Under the pieces are notes generated by a model, which saw only the letters and a list, made by a program, of their open reading frames with translations, did not search any database and was not told the DNA's origin. Positions 1-9,750 of a stretch of DNA of 64,000 nt are shown here, piece by piece. The stretch covers positions 310,001-374,000 of the forward strand of contig NW_026570247.1 in NCBI RefSeq assembly GCF_019649055.1, written 5' to 3'. The DNA comes from Paramacrobiotus metropolitanus. Taxonomy: Eukaryota; Tardigrada; Eutardigrada; Parachela; Macrobiotidae. Every line of letters starts with the position of its first letter. The first letter of the stretch is position 1. The position numbers and the translations under genes are program-made.

Positions 1-610
1 AAATCTCCTTATCGAAATCAACAAACCACTTCTCCCATTCATGCGTGTTCAACGATTTCCGATTTCTACGTGGTGGTGGTGGAGGCATTTCAGCTCCAGG
101 AGGAGGCGGATGCGCTGGTAATGTAGCCTTGAGACGGGCAATGCATTCTTCCACAGCTTTTTCGGTCTTGGCGCCCATGATCACACATTTGCCGGTACTG
201 AAAACTTTCACTGTGGTTCCAAGATCATCGTAACGCAATTGAACATTATCAATTCGCTCCGGTTCATACCATAGTTTGTTTGCGGATGCAAACTTAAACA
301 GATTTATCGGAAATTCTTGCTGATGTGTAGCCATAATATTTGCGGTCTTCTTATCCAAGATGTTAGCAGAGTAACCCAAATGCGTTAAACGTGCCCGATA
401 ACGTTTGACAAGATTACGCACTTCCAGTTCATTTGATCCACCGTTAATGATCGCTTTTCCAGATCTAAAAACCTGAATGTAACTTCCGTCTTTGGATGTA
501 AGAATAACTGCATTGAAATCTTTAACAGGACGAGAAGCTGTTGATCGAGCAATATGTCTCAAATCAAACTGGCAGTCGAACGTTAGGACAGTAATAATGT
601 GGTGAATCAT
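1..610 (-). CDS. TBP-like (TATA-binding-protein fold) protein, 3' end off the window
   Basis: The minus strand is open from the ATG at 608-610 to the window edge, at least 203 codons. The protein shows the two-fold TBP plan. Repeat 1 begins ITVLTFDCQFDLRHIAR, has a central FNAVIL strand, then FRSGKAIINGG (TBP: FSSGKMVCTGAK) and a helix with YRARLTHLGY. Repeat 2 has NIMATHQQEFPINLFKFA, LRYDDLGTTVKVF and FSTGKCVIMGAKTEKAVEECIARLKA. A proline-rich stretch and more sequence follow. Cellular TBPs are much more conserved, so this is a divergent viral-type homologue. It probably directs transcription of the element's own genes, which is inference. It lies downstream of the shared upstream motif at 690-730 and belongs to the minus-strand gene array ending in PolB. 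I am sure of the TBP fold and less sure of the role. Confidence 0.8.
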   Translation of the reverse strand, partial: MIHHIITVLTFDCQFDLRHIARSTASRPVKDFNAVILTSKDGSYIQVFRSGKAIINGGSNELEVRNLVKRYRARLTHLGYSANILDKKTANIMATHQQEFPINLFKFASANKLWYEPERIDNVQLRYDDLGTTVKVFSTGKCVIMGAKTEKAVEECIARLKATLPAHPPPPGAEMPPPPPRRNRKSLNTHEWEKWFVDFDKEI

Positions 611-689
611 TTTAGCAAAAGATATTCAAAACTTTGAAACAGGAAAAGTTGAAACTAAAAGATAGGTTCGGTTTCGCGAAGCTACATGT

Positions 690-730
690 ACTTTTAGCAG
701 TATTTTTCTTAAGGACTTCTGTCACTGCAA
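690..730 (-). promoter_or_regulatory. Shared upstream motif, copy 1 (TBP-like gene)
   Basis: Read on the minus strand, this holds TGACAGAAGTCCTTAAGAAA followed by an A/T-rich tail, about 80-115 nt upstream of the TBP-like ATG. The same core precedes three other genes of the element (1497-1532, 2120-2160, 3041-3074). Likely a promoter or 5' leader signal; its role is inferred from recurrence and position only. Confidence 0.6.
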
Positions 731-1000
731 ATTGACCACTGTCCAGACAAAAAGGCGTAAACATTTCACCCAACAGCCAATGAGTGTATCCCAAAACCGC
801 AGTGCTTTCAGCCTGGCCGTAGACAAGCTAAGAGAAATGCAGATTTGGGGCAACGCCCTCTTTTTTTTTGGCTTTTCTATTTGTCTATACTAGATGCTGC
901 TGTACAAATCTACCTAGTTGTATATTACCTGACAGTGAGAGAAAAAGGGGTATTTTTACTGCTTTCATGCTAACGGAATAGAAGAACTAATTATTTGAAA

Positions 1001-1426
1001 TCAACTGAGAGAGAAGGTTGCACACGCTCCGAAAATTCCGATATGCAAAGTTACTGAGCGGCCTTCGTGGTTAAATGAAACCATTCGACCAAACATGCAG
1101 TGGTATGCCAGCTTCACATCAATGACATCATCTTTGGCGTTTCGGATTACCGTATGCGTATTTCGGTCTTCTACGGAGGCTTTATCGAGTAATTTGCGGA
1201 TTTCTCCATTGTTAAGCAAGATGAGGAGATTATTGATGGCTGGTAAATCCAAAACGAAACCGCGATTCACCGCCTCAGAGTAAGCTTCCGGAGTTGGTGA
1301 GGTGCAGCGTGCAAAAAGGGCGGTCTTTGCATCTGTATCAAACCATACAAAACAGACTTTAGTGACTCTGTAACATTTAACCGTACCCGCCTGCGAAACG
1401 AATTCTAATTGAGGAAAATTATCCAT
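1001..1426 (-). CDS. Hypothetical 141-aa protein of the virus-like element
   Basis: This is an ATG-started single-exon frame. I do not recognise the family. No signal peptide or membrane segment is evident. The N-terminal third is rich in beta-type hydrophobic alternation (VKCYRVTKVCFVWFDTDAK), followed by a Leu-rich helix (LPAINNLLILLNNGEIRKLL). It lies between the BIR gene and the TBP-like gene, on the same strand, with the shared upstream motif about 70 nt before its ATG, which supports real expression. Its length and general plan resemble the 144-aa protein at 2449-2883 (compare GEIRKLLDKA with TIQDLLDTA, each followed by R-x-T-H-x-[VI]), so the two could be old paralogues. Confidence 0.6.
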   Translation of the reverse strand: MDNFPQLEFVSQAGTVKCYRVTKVCFVWFDTDAKTALFARCTSPTPEAYSEAVNRGFVLDLPAINNLLILLNNGEIRKLLDKASVEDRNTHTVIRNAKDDVIDVKLAYHCMFGRMVSFNHEGRSVTLHIGIFGACATFSLS

Positions 1427-1496
1427 TTTCTGGTGTTGATTAAGTTAATATCTAGCAATGATCATAGCTTTACAAACGAAAGTGAGCTTCCTTAAC

Positions 1497-1532
1497 GTCT
1501 ACAACATACATTTTCTGGTAGACTTCTGACCA
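1497..1532 (-). promoter_or_regulatory. Shared upstream motif, copy 2 (141-aa gene)
   Basis: The minus strand reads GTCAGAAGTCTACCAGAAAA, then TGTATGTTGTAG. It starts in the 16-nt gap after the BIR gene stop and lies about 70 nt before the ATG at 1426. Compare copy 4 at 3041-3074, which has the same tail (TATATGTTGCAG). Confidence 0.65.
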
Positions 1533-1547
1533 TACGATGTCAACTCG

Positions 1548-2030
1548 TTAGCGAGGAGGATGCATAAAACACGGACCATCGATAACGTCACCCGTTGGCC
1601 CTTCCTCCATGTTACAACGGCAATACCCGCCAAAACTGAAGACTTTACGATTCCAGCGTTTAAGTGTCCATTCACTGCAAGAATCTGCTGCTTCCAATAC
1701 TCCGTTGATGAACTGTGTGTCAACAACTGTACGCAAATGATCGCAAAGTGGACGATTAAGTGCATGGTGAACATTGATGTCCTCAAAGGGAAGTAAGTCT
1801 TCCAAACCCAGACCGCAGGCATAACAGTAGATACGCCCCATACCCACACAATAAAAACCTGCTGCCGCTAACTCTGCTGGTTTCAGACCAGGAAAACTCG
1901 AAAAATGGCCAAAAAATGATGCGACGCGCTTATCGTTATTCTGCATGTTTAAATTGTAAATTAAAGTATAATCTTGATAATCATTTCGCAGCTCAGTAAA
2001 CGTGGGTGTCAAATCACTTTCTGAAGCCAT
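1548..2030 (-). CDS. Single-BIR (inhibitor-of-apoptosis-like) protein
   Basis: The ATG at 2028-2030 gives about 160 aa; an upstream TTG is in frame but unlikely to be used. One BIR domain is clear. RVASFF is followed by a proline/leucine segment, then LKPAELAAAGFYCVGMGRIY, then the zinc site C-x2-C-x16-H-x6-C (CYAC ... H ... C at residues around 75-101), which matches BIR spacing exactly. No second BIR and no RING follow, so it is shorter than cellular IAPs. Viral IAP-like proteins bind caspases or IAP antagonists; whether this one does cannot be judged here. It sits in the same-strand array between the two unknown small genes, with the shared motif 90-130 nt upstream. BIR assignment is firm, function inferred. 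Confidence 0.85.
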   Translation of the reverse strand: MASESDLTPTFTELRNDYQDYTLIYNLNMQNNDKRVASFFGHFSSFPGLKPAELAAAGFYCVGMGRIYCYACGLGLEDLLPFEDINVHHALNRPLCDHLRTVVDTQFINGVLEAADSCSEWTLKRWNRKVFSFGGYCRCNMEEGPTGDVIDGPCFMHPPR

Positions 2031-2119
2031 TTTAACAATACCTGTCAAATATTACACTGAATAAACGCGCGAGTGGCAAGCAGTTGTGATACCTGGTTAC
2101 TTGCGTGACCGCTCCTTAG

Positions 2120-2160
2120 TGCAATAAACTATACTATTCTTCGTAGACTTCTGTCACAAA
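2120..2160 (-). promoter_or_regulatory. Shared upstream motif, copy 3 (BIR gene)
   Basis: The minus strand reads TGTGACAGAAGTCTACGAAG, then AATAGTATAG, 90-130 nt before the ATG at 2030. This is the copy closest to a consensus (TGACAGAAGTYTACGA). Confidence 0.65.
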
Positions 2161-2219
2161 GTAAGAAAACCCAAACTGCAGCCAGACCAGATCGCCTTTA
2201 TAGTACAATTTAGCACAAC

Positions 2220-2405
2220 CGCAGATTGGGTTTTTTTCTTTTTCTTTTTTTTAAATATTTTTTCATTTTTTATTCATTTTTTAAGCATTTTTTCAGTTTA
2301 TTTCAATTTTTTTTACCCCTTTTTTTATTTTTTCCAGTTTTTTTTTTTTTTTGCATTTTTTTCATTTTCGCTTTTTTTTCCATTTTTTAAAAAATATTTT
2401 AAGTA
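2220..2405. repeat. T-rich low-complexity tract (plus strand)
   Basis: About 180 bases of T-runs broken by single A, C or G (repeats of the form TTTTTTCATTTTT). On the coding (minus) strand this is A-rich and lies just downstream of the stop of the 144-aa gene. It could be a degraded poly(A)-like 3' region or simple low-complexity sequence. Confidence 0.7.
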
Positions 2406-2448
2406 CAACATGCTGTAAAAAAATAATCATGCAAATTATCAGATTTAT

Positions 2449-2883
2449 TTACACAGCATCAGGAGAAGGACAGCAAAACGATTCCAGAGCGGCAAACATA
2501 TCATGAAATTTCTTATGCGAAAATCTTACGGTCGTTCTATTTTTCTTTTGCTTAAAAAAGATACAACAAAATTTTCCAGCTTTAAAGGAAATATCAAGTT
2601 CGTCGTCGTCATTACCGTCGCCTTTAAGAATAAGATGCGTCGGTCTGTTCTTCAAAATGGCAGTATCCAAAAGGTCCTGGATAGTATGATTGGCAATGGC
2701 CTGGAAAATCTGACGAAGAATATGACTGGATAATTCCATAGCAGTATATACATAGCGTTGGTCTCCTTCTGTCGAAAATATGCGGCAAAAGGTGACAGCT
2801 TGCGTCTTCTTATGAAATCCAACATAACGATCGTCTTTAAAATTGAACCACTTTGTCGTAGCATCTTCGAGGAAAACTTTCAT
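2449..2883 (-). CDS. Hypothetical 144-aa protein of the virus-like element
   Basis: This is an ATG-started single-exon frame of no family I recognise. The N-terminal half looks beta-rich (WFNFKDDRYVGFHKKTQAVTF). A central helix follows (HILRQIFQAIANHTIQDLLD), then an acidic patch (GDGNDDDELD), then a basic segment (FFKQKKNRTTVRFSHKKF). The basic C-terminal part could bind nucleic acid or a partner; that is a guess. It lies just downstream of the PolB stop (3006) on the same strand, and the shared motif overlaps the PolB 3' end about 160 nt before its ATG. Confidence 0.6.
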   Translation of the reverse strand: MKVFLEDATTKWFNFKDDRYVGFHKKTQAVTFCRIFSTEGDQRYVYTAMELSSHILRQIFQAIANHTIQDLLDTAILKNRPTHLILKGDGNDDDELDISFKAGKFCCIFFKQKKNRTTVRFSHKKFHDMFAALESFCCPSPDAV

Positions 2884-3005
2884 GGTTGTGGCCCGTTATC
2901 AAACACGCTCAAACTGGCAAACAGGAATCACTCGACCGGCTGAGACGCTGGCTGGGTTTGGTCTAACTACAGAACACAAGAACCAACAATGTAATGACTA
3001 CTGCT

Positions 3006-6000
3006 TCATCCTAAGCGAGTATGCTTAACTGCTTCATGCTCTGCAACATATACTTTCTCGTAAACTTCTGTCACGTTAAAAGACTCAGCTGGCAATATAT
3101 ACGTACCACGCTTTTCAAACCAAAGGGGCGGTACGAAAATCATCCAAAAGGATCCGCTTATCATAGACCAGTCGCAAGTGCTTGGTAAGCTTCACCGTAC
3201 AGATCTCTTGTGTTTTCACATTACGGGTTATGTGTTGCGGATACACAATCTGCAAAAACAAAATTAGTGAAATAATGCCTCTGCAGTATTAAACCACATA
3301 ACAAGAACGTGCAATAAACTTGTATTAACCTTCATTGAATTTCGGTCTTTGAGCAGTGTCTCCAATGCGTCGAAGTTCAACTCGCGACCGGTTCGGACCA
3401 TTTCTTCGTCCAAGATGTCTTCCGTGTATCCATTCTGGGTAAGCCCTTCACTTTCAATTCAACGCGACCTGTGTCGGTCTCGTAGCTGTAAACTTTGGGA
3501 CCGCAAGAAACGAATCGGACAATATGAGATTCCCGGGCTTAAGCTCATTCGTCCATTTTCCAAGACCACATCCTGACTCGGGGAGCCAATCACCGTCTTT
3601 ATGAACGAAGATAACGGAATCCGTGTCGTAATATAACAACCGCTCACCAAGACGATTCATAGTCTCAAGAAGCTTTAAGCGAGCATGGCTGGTCGTAAAG
3701 CAGCGATGGCGACATTCACACCGTCACTGCCTTCGTTATATTCATCCCGCTTTGCGTAGGTGACCATCATACAGTTCGGTGTCACAGCGTGTATGCTGAA
3801 GATGTCAAAGGCTTCGGATCGCAATAAATCGTGAAATTCCTTCGGTGAATAGATAAAACGCGTTTGATGTAGATTATCTCTTTGTCCAAATTTCCCCAGA
3901 AAGAATTGAGCATAAGCTTTGCTACGGCACGGCGGGCAGGGTTATCCTCAACTTTGTGGTAATCTAGACGGATTCCATCACGCTTAAAACTTCTTCGATG
4001 TAGGCGCGCTTCTGTTCTTCTGTACTACAGTCAACGGGAAGCCGCTCGCTTCAATCTTTTCCTTCAAAAACATGTTCACGTAGTCTTCGAATAATCCGGA
4101 TCGTCTTTCCGGCCAATGCCATACTTCATACGTTTCAACCACTTTGTATCCTTTTGCTATCGCGTAGTTGAGTTCTGGGGTACACCAGACGCCATCAATA
4201 CATCGTTCCTGGTCTGTGTGGACAGTAATCATTCCTGCACTGCTTGGCGCACTCGCCGCATAAAGCGAACATCAACTTGCCGTTTATCGTCGTTGGCAGC
4301 ACAGGATAGCGCAGTCGTTCAGGTGGAAGAACTTTACAGTGAACAAACCCAAAGTACTCCGTGACTGGTTTAAAATTAGACACGATGATATCAGGATGGC
4401 CAATAGGATACTCTGCCGTCTTGTTCACAAAAGGATACAACGAAACGATATCGTAATGCAGTATCTTTTCTCCTTCTTCGACCACTTTGTATAGTCGCAG
4501 TTGGTGCGACCGCCCTTAAAGGCATTTCTTGGTTGCAGGGATCACGCAAATTCTGATTGAGGATAAACTGCGCAATGTCCGGATCCTTTCTCTCTTTCAA
4601 CCATTCACAGGACCACTTGACTTCGACTTTGAGCTTACGGCTTTTCAGGTATGCTTCCTTCTCTTTCCACTCTTCATAAACTTCCCGCATAGTTTTGTTT
4701 GAATATGGAGCACGATCTTCCTCTTCTGTGCATTCCGGATGTCCATGATGAACACAGCCGTTATATTCGTAAACCGTTTTTGCTGGTTTATCGTGGCCAT
4801 CCACAAAATATCGACCAACCTAGCTTCTTTTCCAGTACGACCATGCTCTATGCCGGGGTGATCCATCTTTTCCCATTCCAACCATTGCGTAGCTTCCATA
4901 CTTGTTCTCCGGTTTGCCTGATAGCCGTTCCCGGAAATTACAGCGATTTCATTTGGCTTCAGAAGTTGGGTTTGATAATATTTCTTGCAGGCAGATGCTA
5001 TCGTAACACTGGCAAAGGGGTCGATTTTTGTCATATTAAGGAAGTTCTGACGGAATCTTAGTGCGCATTTCCTTAATATGGTGACATCCTGAGAGCAATA
5101 CGATGCCATTTCTTGCCGAAAATCGAACAAACCTAAGAATTTAAAAAAAATTAAAGGATTTGAACGTTTTGTTTTGTAAAAGAAATTAGATATTTTCTAA
5201 AACCTTACCGTTTTTCGTTGTTTTTCTTCGGCGTGCCACTGTTCAAATTCTCTTCGGGACTTCCTGTTGAGCCCTTCATACATGTACTTGTCCGTATTCG
5301 GAAACGGAACGACTTTGTCGAAATTTTCAGGATGACTGAGCCCATGGGAAACGTTCCTTTTCTTCGCACTCATCCAAACCAACAGCCTTCGGAAAAGCCG
5401 ACAACTTTGTCATCACGAAATTCAGCGTATCACGAGCGTTCATATCCAACGCCGGGTATCTGATGTCCAGAAGCTGACTTCCCCGCCGTATTACTTCCAC
5501 ACCTTTTAAGTTGTTCTCCAGAAGGTATGATAGTAAGAAATGTCCGTCATAGCCACGCAGATTTTGTGCAATGAGTGTGAAACCCCGGTGCTTTTCAGAG
5601 TAAACCCACTGGCCAAATTCTTTTTGCACATCGTAACCTTCCATTGGTGTCCCGTCAGGTGGGAACCGAAACTCCTGCCCGTCCACATACTGGGCAACAA
5701 CATAGCACGGTCTATGCACGCCATCCTCATCCTGGTAAGTTTCGTAATCAAAATATATGTGCTGCGGTGTCGATGGATATACTCGACTTTCGATTGGCTT
5801 CATGAAGCAGCGGTGCGATTGCAGCACCCACTCTTTACAGATTCCGCAATACATCTCATCGCATACATGCTTCTGGCCAGGTCGTCGCAGTAGACTAACG
5901 AACTTACAGGTTACAGGACCCACAAACAAAAAGCTATTCGCAAAAGGTCAGCTGGTTTTTTCGAGGCTTTTCATGTAGTTCAAGACATTTCCGGTTGTTA

Positions 6001-7355
6001 AAGGTGCGGCCACAGTTGTTACAAATAACCTTCTCCTCTTCAGCACATTCATCTTTACTGCGATAACAGCCATTGCAAATGTTTTGGCACCTGTGACGCT
6101 CTTTGTGGTCGTGTGGGAGGTCACAATCGTGACAGTAGTACCCGCGTCTGTGAAATCCTGACGGTTTCGTAATAAGGTCGAAATGGTCGTTCTCATGTAA
6201 GATATAGATTATCTTACGATTGCCACGCTCTTCAGGATGGCGGGCAATCACTTGGTTCAAGGTGGAAGCGGAAACCACCTTAACCTGGAAGTTCTTCAGT
6301 GCTGTGGCATGAAACCGCGGGATATCGGCAATCCCAAACTTATCTCCGACCGTAAGACCAGCATCTTTCACTAATTTTTCCGCTTCATTTTGCAAGCGTT
6401 TGCAACGACTGTCAGTTAGAACTTTCCAAGCTTTCTTATCTTTGTGGACAGCGTTGTGGTATTTGCCAAGAATAAGGCAGGCGGGCAGGCACAAATTCTT
6501 GTTTACTTTCACCTGCACAATGGACTTACTCCATTTTTTCCGATCAAAGGAAGAATGGATATGCTTGCGTGGCTTTGCGCCACCTCTTGGAAGCGCCACA
6601 TGTGTAACGCGAACAAAAAAACTTTCGTCAATGCAAAGCTTATCTCCGGAATTCACCAATGAAACAATCTGCATTATATCATCAACGCGTAAATTTTCCA
6701 GTTTTCGGATAGGGACGCAAATAGCGCGTTTTTCAGATTGGAACACGGAACTGCTAATCTCCAATCCGACTTTGTCATCTTTATGGAAACCTTCGGTGCA
6801 TAAACGCAAAATTTCTTCCAACGCGTCCGGCAGAACGAGAATCGACGTAGGACCGTCAAATTGAGCCGGTAAGTTTTGAAAATGCGTCCTCCAATAAACC
6901 TTCGACTGGCCCCATTGTCGGTTGGCCGCTCTACCATCCCTATGCAACTCGAACACGTTGCTCCAGTCATACTTGGGAACTGCTGCTGGAGCTATCAAAT
7001 TTGGCGTTGTCTGGTCGACGATCGGTGCATACCCGTTGAGATCTTCCGTAACCAGATCTCCTTCCTCGACATTTGGCTGCTCTGCAGTCGAGGTCGCACC
7101 GCCATCTTGATCAATTTCCATGGGCACTATCTCCTGACTCTGGGCAATGGGCAGCGGTTGCACGATTATGGGGACGAGTTCTGCGTTTGGCACCGCTTCG
7201 CTGTTCTGGGTAACTTGAGCCGCGAGGACATCTGGATCTATTGTATCCCAATCCATTCCACCGGTTGGAAAATCCAAATCCTCCGGTGCGGCAACGGAAG
7301 ATGGCGGCGACTCATACATGTCAAAGTTGAATCCGTCGTTTGCAAAAGGATCCAT
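3006..7355 (-). CDS. polB: Protein-primed type B DNA polymerase (Polinton/adintovirus-like), frame broken
   Basis: The frame begins at ATG 7353-7355 and the C-terminus ends at TGA 3006-3008. The N-terminal extension (about 470 aa) ends in paired-cysteine zinc ribbons (YYCHDCDLPHDHKERHRC; CNNCGRTFNNRKCLELH). The exonuclease motifs follow: YFDYET near 5755, LRGYDGHFL near 5540, YCSQDVTILR near 5095. Polymerase motifs are DIVSLYP near 4460, LMLNSFWG near 3915, and YYDTDSV near 3630. This order and the long N-terminus fit the polymerases of Polintons, adintoviruses and bidnaviruses. Introns are visible at 5133-5208 and 3250-3329. Frame shifts occur near 5940, 5350-5370, 5209, 4800, 4500, 4200, 4000, 3910, 3700 and 3470. 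Several are one-base losses in short homopolymers (for example inside motif B), so sequencing error and true decay are both possible. The catalytic residues are all present. Confidence 0.85.
3041..3074 (-). promoter_or_regulatory. Shared upstream motif, copy 4 (144-aa gene, inside PolB 3' end)
   Basis: The minus strand reads GTGACAGAAGTTTACGAGAA, then AGTATATGTTGCAG. It lies within the last coding codons of PolB and upstream of the ATG at 2883. Overlap with coding sequence makes this copy the least independent of the four. Confidence 0.5.
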
Positions 7356-7385
7356 TCCTTTACAAGTTTCTCCGGTATTATTTTC

Positions 7386-7442
7386 CTAAAAAGTTGGCTA
7401 GATGTAAAACAGCAGTATAAATTAGCTTAAGTTCTGACTTAC
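7386..7442 (-). other. 57-nt GT-AG intron between the protease exon and PolB
   Basis: The donor AACAG/GTAAGT and the acceptor TTTTTAG/GAAAAT flank 57 nt. The downstream exon is open for ten codons before the PolB ATG, but the upstream exon enters it in another frame. This is either a 5' UTR intron of PolB or the last intron of the protease gene. Confidence 0.5.
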
Positions 7443-8575
7443 CTGTTCTTAGTCATGAAATCCATCAGCCGATCCGACATAAGGTTCATCAAGTAGCTCC
7501 CACCCATGTATTTCTGCACAAGATCAGCTACGTTGTCCAATTCTTCTCTGTTTTTCGGCTTGTTGAGTCGGAATGCGTCGTCCACAGTGTAGTCGCTAGC
7601 CTTTTTTTAGCAGCAGGTCCATGTTCTGTTCGCTGTCAAACTGGAAGAAAATAAATTAAAACTTATTCAGCAGTTGTACTAGTGCGCACCTAATAGAAAT
7701 AACCTACGTTGTGCAGGAAGTTGGTTATAAAGAGACGCGACAGGCAATAGCAAGAATCTTGCAGGTAATCGCCATCTTGCTGGAGGTTATAACTGTTCAA
7801 CGGCTTTGGCGGTCGGTCTTCCCATCGGTCATCACCAAAACGATCAAACAAATCTGGATGTTTGCGCGCTTTTTTACGGACAGCTTGAAGCAGAGCACTG
7901 ACAATCACTTCGTGTCCGGGGCTTTCGCCACAAGAGTCAAAAACGAAACATTTGACTTTGGCGTCTGCAAACGCATTACAAACTGTTTTACATCATCAAA
8001 TTAGGTTCTTAAAAAACTTAAGCCTTACACGTAGCAACGATGCATAAGACACACATATGGCTGAACTGATCGCGCTGCGATGCTGTACAGATAACAAGAG
8101 GAATGACGAGAACATTCGACCGCGACAGTTCCACAAGAAACTCTCTCAAGGTAAGCCCCATACTCTTGGTCAGCAATTTCAAATTCCATTCGTCGGTATA
8201 TTGGCGGCTCTTGTAATCGACATTATACTTGAACGCATCGTGAGCCTTGGCTAAACGCACACCGAGCGTTTTGGCTAGTGCGTTATGGAATCCATCTTCA
8301 AAGTGCATGAACTCCAATGGGGGACACTGGAAGCGTGATAAGGCCAGGTATGCCTTCTCTGTGGTGGCTTTGTCCTTTGCGTGAAACTGTTCGAGCTGAT
8401 CGCGCGCGAATGGGCAGCCGTTGAAAAGGTGTGATGGAAGGCGGGATGGTTCGACAACGAGCTGACAGCATGGGCATTTTGGTAGCAGCGAGAGTAGGAC
8501 GGGCTCTGGCAGCGACTTCTGGACTAGAGGCTTCTTCTTTCGGATTCCGGTAGCCGGAACCTTTTTCCGGTCCAT
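7443..8575 (-). CDS. Adenain/Ulp1-like (C5/C48) cysteine protease with N-terminal zinc motif
   Basis: I model three exons: 8575-8029, 7964-7708 and 7640-7443, with GT-AG introns of 64 and 67 nt; the first join is in phase. A C-x2-C-x11-H-x4-C motif (CPCCQ ... HLFNGC) lies near residues 35-53. The protease core follows. A histidine precedes a hydrophobic strand (SHMCVLCIVAT), an aspartate follows in KCFVFDSCGESPGHE, and YNLQQDGDYLQDSCYCL supplies the Gln and Cys, giving the H-D-Q-C order of adenain and Ulp1. Polinton-type viruses use such a protease for capsid maturation, which fits the adjacent PolB. Exon 3 has an apparent one-base loss in an A-run near 7605. Its donor at 7441-7442 leads to an acceptor at 7386-7387, 30 nt before the PolB ATG, so the two genes may share a transcript. 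ATG 8575 is one of several in-frame options. Confidence 0.65.
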
Positions 8576-8800
8576 CGTTCTAAACATAGGAAGCATATGC
8601 ATTCTGAGTATATAGGTGTATGCAAACTGGTGCTTATTAAAGCGTAGAAGAGGGGGACAGAGTGGCATGGCGCTGAGTAGTGCCTTCACAGTGTACACAT
8701 AGTGCGGTTAGCACAACCGTTGATGGTGTTGATGAAGCCGCAGAGTTTTGATCACTACTGCATATTGCGGGTACGGTGTGGGATCGTGCAAACGATGTAA

Positions 8801-9747
8801 GGCAGCGTTCAAATATTACGTAACGCGATTTTTCCGTTTTTTTCACCACCCCCTACCCCTTGTAACAACGCGTAACAAATTTTTGTACCCCCTACAGCCG
8901 TACGTAACGGGTTCGGTACCCCCCACCCCCCATAATTCGAAAAAATTTTCCTACAAATTTTATAGAAAAATCACGAACAGTAGCTTCTGCATGACTGCAT
9001 CGTCATTTGAGTACTTCGAATACTGCCTTATATGGGCTCCCCTTGTATTACTCTCCCCTTATCTGGGCTCCCGAGCAATATGAGCAACCCTCTACATGGG
9101 CGGTTACGTCATTACTCACACTTTCGCAGCTGTTACCAGTGTTATTACGGACTCAAAAGTCTGATTTATTTAAAATCTTATTTTACCAGCCATAAAGCCT
9201 AGTGAAATTTAGGTACGCTAAAGAGTTTGAGTCAATCCGTTTGAAAAATATATATAAATAATATATATAATTAATATGAATATAATTCGGATGTGAAATT
9301 TCGGAATTCTTTGGTTTGCTCACTGGTAAATCCGGTTGAAAAGAAGTAGAAAAGGGTTCTGCTATAAATCCGATAAATATAATTTGACGGGTATTGCTAA
9401 CTAGCCGGGAGCCCAGATAAGGGAGAGTAATACAAGGGGAGCCCATATAAGGCAGTATTCGAAGTAGTCATCGTCATTTCATTTTAAATACAGTTCAGTG
9501 GGCAAGATACTCATAAGAAAATATTGCTAACATATCGGGGAACGTGTGGGAAGAATACACTTGGTAAATTTGCGTGTTTTGTACGCTCCAGAAGTAATAA
9601 GATAAAACATTTCAGCTTTATCTTTAGTGGTGCAAAAATGTAACGTAACATGCTCGTCACCCACCCCCTACCTATGTAACAAAGCCGTAACGCTTCGGCC
9701 AGACCACCCCCCCACCCATGGCCGTTACGTAATATTTGAACGCTGCC
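8801..9747. mobile_element. Harbinger-like MITE with TAA target duplication, carrying a nested MITE
   Basis: The two ends are inverted copies starting GGCAGCGTTCAAATATTACG and continuing into TAACG. TAA flanks both sides (8798-8800, 9748-9750). Inner sequence near both ends is C-rich (CCACCCCC, CCCCCTAC) and contains repeated GTAAC. It has no coding capacity. Removing the nested element at 9009-9469 and its extra duplication leaves about 476 bp, a normal MITE size. TWA target sites are typical of PIF/Harbinger elements; the class is inferred from that alone. Confidence 0.75.
9009..9469. mobile_element. Nested 461-bp MITE with 10-bp target duplication (Mutator-like)
   Basis: The inverted ends of about 65 bp both read GASTACTTCGAATACTGCCT and continue TTATATGGGCTCCCC ... 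TTATCTGGGCTCCCG. The duplication ATCGTCATTT is present at 8999-9008 and 9470-9479. Nine- to eleven-base duplications are typical of Mutator-like elements. The interior is A/T-rich and non-coding. It interrupts the older MITE at 8801-9747. Confidence 0.8.
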
Positions 9748-9750
9748 TAA

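Noticed and set aside
45-233. Gly-rich plus-strand frame at the window start
   Set aside because: It is the shadow of the proline-rich end of the TBP-like gene on the other strand and starts with GTG.
5540-7430. Plus-strand frames of 100-184 codons across PolB
   Set aside because: They lie opposite strong PolB motifs and show no domain of their own.
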